From a virus: DNA of 23,372 nucleotides. Location of the stretch: positions 1 through 23,372 of the IMG/VR virus record IMGVR_UViG_3300045947_000147; one strand, written 5' to 3'. Made by a program: the position numbers and the translations under genes. The notes below the pieces were generated by a model. That model did no database searches and had not been told where the DNA came from. It saw nothing but the letters and a program-made list of their open reading frames with translations. Shown here in pieces: positions 19,914 through 23,372 of this stretch (positions are counted from its first letter, which is position 1; every line of letters starts with the position of its first letter).

Positions 19914-20702
19914 CTACGCTCCTGACGGGCCGAACAACCGCCGCCCAAAGGCGCCACCGGCCCCGCCAAAGAATGACCCGGCCCCGATGCCGAGGAGCTG
20001 GCCCAAAAAGCTCATAAACCCTGGTTGCTGCGCGTTGAACATATTGGCCTGAAACATCCCCTGCCGCTGCGCCCCATAGCCTTGCAGCGCCTGGGCCAAG
20101 CCTTGCAACGCTCCTGCCGTCTGGCCGCCCAAGGCGCTGGACGTGCCATAACTGCTCATCAGCCGCGCCATGAGGTTGCTTTGCTTCTGTTCGGCGGCCC
20201 CCGCCCGTGCCAGCCCCAGTTGTTCAGACAACGCCAGTTGTCCCGTGCGGGCTCCACTGCGCAGCTCTTCCGCCCGTGAGCGCTCGGTCGCCAGCGCCTG
20301 CATGCCCGGCGTCGACGTTTCATAGCCAGGGCCGAGCTGGGAGAGCAGGCGCTCCCGCACCGATTGCTCATTTGTGGCCAGATTGCGCTCAAGCGCGGGG
20401 TCCACCGGGAGGTTGCCGGCCAGGGCATCCTCGGAACGCTTGAGGTACTTCTCCTGTAAGCTGCGCTCCCGATCACTCAGCGCTTTGGCCTGGGGATCTT
20501 CCTCGAAGCCGATAATCTTGCCCTGATCGTCCTGAATGGGCTTGATGCCACTGGCGCGATAGAGATAGGGCGCCAGGAGATTCTGCAGCCGTGTCGATTC
20601 GGCGGCCAGCGTGCGGTACTCGCGCAGCATATCGAGCTGCATGCTTTGGAGTTCCCGCTCCTGTGACGACATTTCTGGATATTTGACCTTGGAGCCCCTC
20701 AT
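19914..20702 (-). CDS. Helical virion protein with Gly-rich C-terminus
   Basis: A 262-aa protein. Residues 10-185 are Gln/Glu/Arg-rich helices; the end (about 210-262) is Gln- then Gly-rich and partly hydrophobic (FLGQLLGIGAGSFFGGAGGAFG), as in short-tailed phage proteins that enter the envelope with the DNA. The start overlaps the upstream stop (TAATG). The role as an ejection or internal core component is inferred from composition and location. Confidence 0.55.
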   Translation of the reverse strand: MRGSKVKYPEMSSQERELQSMQLDMLREYRTLAAESTRLQNLLAPYLYRASGIKPIQDDQGKIIGFEEDPQAKALSDRERSLQEKYLKRSEDALAGNLPVDPALERNLATNEQSVRERLLSQLGPGYETSTPGMQALATERSRAEELRSGARTGQLALSEQLGLARAGAAEQKQSNLMARLMSSYGTSSALGGQTAGALQGLAQALQGYGAQRQGMFQANMFNAQQPGFMSFLGQLLGIGAGSFFGGAGGAFGRRLFGPSGA

Positions 20703-21109
20703 TAGACGGCCTCCTGGAGTTCACGCTTAAACCATAAGGCGCCCGCATGCTCGGTGTACGGTTCGAAGCCATAGCGCTGTACCATGTCCGCCCATGCCTT
20801 CCCTTCGGTTGCATCGATGCCAAACCGATAGGACCGCACCCCTGCCTCCCAGAGCACTCGTTCATAGGCCTCGATCAGCCGAATGGCAATAAAGATTGGC
20901 CGTGCCATCGAGATCACCAGTGGGCCGGCGATCACCGCCCCCTGTCCCGTCTGGGTGCTCAGCAGGCCCACGATCGCGTCATCGCGTATGGCCACTACGG
21001 TGGGGAAACTCAGCGGCTCATCGGCGTCCTGTGCCCTCAGAAACGCATGCGCGGCTCGGTAGTCGTGGGGCGTCATCACAAGCTGGTAGACGGTTCGGGC
21101 TGGGTACAC
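20702..21109 (-). CDS. GNAT-like acyltransferase domain protein
   Basis: A 135-aa protein with the order of a GNAT fold: N-terminal helix (HDYRAAHAFLRAQD), strands FPTVVAIRDDAIVGLLSTQ, a pair of helices including RPIFIAIRLIEAYERVLWEAG and the end ADMVQRYGFEPYTEHAGALWFKREL, where RYGFEP is the typical GNAT end motif. The AcCoA loop Q/RxxGxG/A is not clear, so activity is doubtful. GTG 21109 overlaps the upstream TAG and has GGAG eight bases before it; ATG 21076 is an alternative. Such proteins often sit among structural genes of short-tailed phages with no known job. Confidence 0.6.
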   Translation of the reverse strand: MYPARTVYQLVMTPHDYRAAHAFLRAQDADEPLSFPTVVAIRDDAIVGLLSTQTGQGAVIAGPLVISMARPIFIAIRLIEAYERVLWEAGVRSYRFGIDATEGKAWADMVQRYGFEPYTEHAGALWFKRELQEAV

Positions 21110-22161
21110 TATTCTGCTCCGTTCGGGACACCATATCCCATCACATCCAGGATCGCCCCGCCACTGGTCGCGGGGGCGGCCGACAGCTTGTATTCCACGA
21201 TACGATCCGAGGGCAGCGCCAATGTGACCCAGTTGACCGCTGAAGTCTGCACGCCATTGACCGCTGAGGGTGCGGCACACACGGCAATCCCGTTGGCCAC
21301 ATGCGCGGCGCCGTTAGGGCGCACAAACAAGGTAAACACACCCGTCGCGTTATGGGTCAGGAGTAGCCGCGTGCTCAGCAGCACCTTGAGCGCCTGGCTC
21401 GGCACCAGGGCCGAGAGATCGACATCCGTAAAGGTCGTTTGGACCCCATCCGTCAGCACGCGGTTGGCGCTGGCCGCGTCGGAGTCGAGCTCGTACATCA
21501 CCCACCCGTTGATGGTCCGAGTCCGCAGAAATTGCGTGCTGGCGTTCAGGCGTAACGTCGTCAGATAGGCATGATGGAGATAGCCACTTGGCATCACGGG
21601 CCCCAGGGGCGAATTGGGGCCAATGGGGCTGGCAATGAGGCCAGGCGTCGAACCGTTGGTGATGTGGTAGATATGAATGAAGCTATTGGCGGAAAAGGCA
21701 CTGGCCTGATCGCGCCCATTCAATACCGGCCCCGCTTGCGTGATATCCACGGTATAGACAACGTTGTTGATATCGACGATTCCGCCTGACGTGCCCGTGC
21801 CGGCCACGATCGACATGGCCGAGAGGTCGTACTTCGTGGTGGGGGTGGTGGCGTTGTTGACCCCTTGCACGCCCTTGACCGCCGACGTACTCCCGGCCAC
21901 CTGATACCAGTAGGTGAGGCCAAAGCGCTGGGCCAGCACATACCGGAGGCGTTCCAACTCCCCCGCCAGGTTCGTAGCGAGCGATTCACTGCCGACGCCA
22001 CCAGGATTGGTCTGCACGCGCATCTCGGTTACATTGGCGCTGTAGTCGTCGCTATCGGCGGGGATCTGGTGATCGATATGGTTCTGGTGATCGGCATTAT
22101 ATTTCGTGTGGGTGATAATTTCCCCGTCCGTGCGGGTCGTGATGCTGTAGGGATAGGGCAT
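21109..22161 (-). CDS. Tail-fibre / receptor-binding-like protein
   Basis: A 350-aa protein. The N-terminus ITTRTDGEIITHTKYNADHQNHIDH (around 7-31) is a linker-type start seen on phage tail-fibre proteins, followed by a helix-turn segment (RLRYVLAQRFGLTYWYQ) and then beta-rich sequence with many Ser, Thr, Asn and Gly, as in fibre shafts and knobs. No enzymatic or chaperone domain is recognised. ATG overlaps the upstream TAA (TAATG). It probably sits distal to the possible nozzle-like protein encoded just before it. Confidence 0.6.
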   Translation of the reverse strand: MPYPYSITTRTDGEIITHTKYNADHQNHIDHQIPADSDDYSANVTEMRVQTNPGGVGSESLATNLAGELERLRYVLAQRFGLTYWYQVAGSTSAVKGVQGVNNATTPTTKYDLSAMSIVAGTGTSGGIVDINNVVYTVDITQAGPVLNGRDQASAFSANSFIHIYHITNGSTPGLIASPIGPNSPLGPVMPSGYLHHAYLTTLRLNASTQFLRTRTINGWVMYELDSDAASANRVLTDGVQTTFTDVDLSALVPSQALKVLLSTRLLLTHNATGVFTLFVRPNGAAHVANGIAVCAAPSAVNGVQTSAVNWVTLALPSDRIVEYKLSAAPATSGGAILDVMGYGVPNGAE

Positions 22162-23372
22162 TAGCGCGTCCTTTCGTTGCCCGCGGTGAAACTGAGATAC
22201 ATCTGGGCAATGCTAAAATCCTGGCCCGGCTGATCATTCCACATTTCGACACTCACCCGCCGCCCGCCGCCCGTGAGGCGGAAGCGCCGAATCAACACCG
22301 CGGTCCCATCCACGAGTGCCCCTTGTCCCAAGGCCCACGTGCCGAGGTAATACCCGCCAGGGTCCGCGACGACAAAGCTGCCTTGGGTCTGAGGCCGCGC
22401 ATCCCACCACACGGCAATATTGACCGGCCAGCGCCCGGTGGGATTAAAGGCCAGCTCCAGGAATTGGGCGTTCTTATCGCGCACGGCCAGGGCAGGATCG
22501 GCAAAACTGAGATCGGTCCACATGGTCTGGAACCGTCCCTCATATCCGGCGCCGTCTTTCGCATTGCCCGGTTGATCGAGATGCCAGATAAATCCGGCGT
22601 TATCACCGGACATCAGCTCGTGATCCTTCCCGCTGGGGCTGAATATCGTTCCCCGCCGCAGCCAAAAGCTCTGACAGACATCCCGGTTGGACACGCGAAA
22701 GCGCGGGCGATCTGGCCGATTGACATCAAGCACGAGCCGATGCGTATTGACGCTCTCCCCTTTGAGCCGCATGGCGATATGCACCTCGCGCCGATAGGGG
22801 TAGTAAATCATGCGGGCGTAGCGCAGGGCATGACTGTCGGCAAATTCGCGGACAATCTGATCAATCTGTGTCGCTCTGGAGAGCGATTGACTGCCAAGGT
22901 TGGTAAACTCTTGCACGGCACTCAGCAGATGCACATCACCCGTGGCGTCGAGAAAGACGACATCCCCTTCGATCATGACCTGGGTCGCCCCGTTCAGCCC
23001 GCCAAAGGCATTCGTGAGGCGTTCGACGTTCCAGTCTTCCTGGGCGATACTGGAGGTATGGACGGTATAAATCCCACGGGGATACTTCCAGACGATGAGC
23101 AGCCCGGAAAAGCTCAGCATCCCTGAGATGTATTGCCCTTCGCCGGGGAACACCTCGAGGCTCCCCGCCCCCGCCGTAGTCGACAGGAAATTTTCATGGT
23201 CGCTCGGGGTAGAGTAATACAGCCGATGCGGACTGTTGGCATTCCCGGCTGCCCAGAGCCGATTGGCATGCAACGCCCCACAGTGAGGCCAGTTGGTACC
23301 ATCCCAGTCCGTGGGGCGCCCATTCGTGAGATTTGCGGTGGGTGGCTCATCGGTGCCCAGGCTCGCCTGGGC
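22161..23372 (-). CDS. C-terminal part of a virion protein, possibly tail nozzle or stabilisation type (runs off right edge)
   Basis: The frame is open to the window edge, so the gene's start lies outside; 403 residues are visible. It is beta-rich, with DWDGTNWP, LHANRLWAAGN and LYYSTPSDHENF near the visible start and evenly spaced strands such as SGLLIVWKYPRGIYTV, which suggests a beta-propeller. Similar wording occurs in short-tailed phage nozzle and packaged-DNA stabilisation proteins (T7 gp12-like, P22 gp10-like), but I cannot tell which. A Leu at about 23273 could serve as a TTG start but is probably internal. It is followed by the fibre-like gene (TAATG). Confidence 0.6.
   Translation of the reverse strand, partial: AQASLGTDEPPTANLTNGRPTDWDGTNWPHCGALHANRLWAAGNANSPHRLYYSTPSDHENFLSTTAGAGSLEVFPGEGQYISGMLSFSGLLIVWKYPRGIYTVHTSSIAQEDWNVERLTNAFGGLNGATQVMIEGDVVFLDATGDVHLLSAVQEFTNLGSQSLSRATQIDQIVREFADSHALRYARMIYYPYRREVHIAMRLKGESVNTHRLVLDVNRPDRPRFRVSNRDVCQSFWLRRGTIFSPSGKDHELMSGDNAGFIWHLDQPGNAKDGAGYEGRFQTMWTDLSFADPALAVRDKNAQFLELAFNPTGRWPVNIAVWWDARPQTQGSFVVADPGGYYLGTWALGQGALVDGTAVLIRRFRLTGGGRRVSVEMWNDQPGQDFSIAQMYLSFTAGNERTR

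Overview
The window looks like part of a tailed double-stranded DNA bacteriophage genome. It is GC-rich and tightly packed, most adjacent genes overlap by 1-20 bases (ATGA, TGATG or TAATG junctions), and strong AGGAGG-type ribosome binding sites occur on both strands. A lipoprotein signal and exported proteins suggest a bacterial, probably Gram-negative, host, but nothing identifies the host species. The structural genes (virion-internal-like proteins, a tail-fibre-like protein and a possible nozzle-like protein) fit a short-tailed phage better than a long-tailed one. No integrase, attachment site, tRNA, CRISPR array or insertion sequence was recognised.

Layout. (1) 1-2118, minus strand: start of a virion gene running off the left edge, large terminase, a 52-aa zinc-knuckle protein, and a small-terminase-like protein. 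(2) 2119-2439: AT-rich divergent control region with a promoter candidate for each strand, a direct repeat and a palindrome. (3) 2440-14883, plus strand (early/middle): ribbon-helix-helix-like regulator, RadD-like helicase, primase-VirE ATPase fusion, a 300-bp cluster of GTAAC motifs (candidate origin), many very small and often zinc-binding proteins, a DNA methyltransferase bordered by direct repeats, a RecT/Red-beta-like annealing protein, a pentapeptide-repeat protein, a VRR-NUC nuclease, three exported or membrane proteins and a KH-domain protein. One zinc-ribbon gene (9590-9772) points the other way. (4) 14946-14981: intrinsic terminator at the convergent boundary. (5) 14980-23372, minus strand (late): from the right edge leftwards, a possible nozzle-like protein, tail-fibre-like protein, GNAT-like protein, three large virion-internal-like proteins, a TM/coiled-coil protein, a holin-like protein, an exported FN3-like protein, a sigma-factor-like protein and a CheY-like receiver fused to a coiled coil and a C-terminal membrane anchor.

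If the genome is circular or terminally redundant, the two minus-strand blocks would be one late transcription unit starting near 2160, running left out of the window and re-entering at the right edge; portal and capsid genes would lie outside the window. The early unit supplies recombination-type replication functions (helicase, primase-ATPase, annealing protein, nuclease) but no DNA polymerase is visible.

The most unusual items are the receiver/coiled-coil/membrane-anchor protein beside holin-like and sigma-like genes, the GTAAC cluster after the primase-ATPase gene, and two sets of direct repeats placed exactly at gene junctions that bracket small-gene or methyltransferase cassettes.
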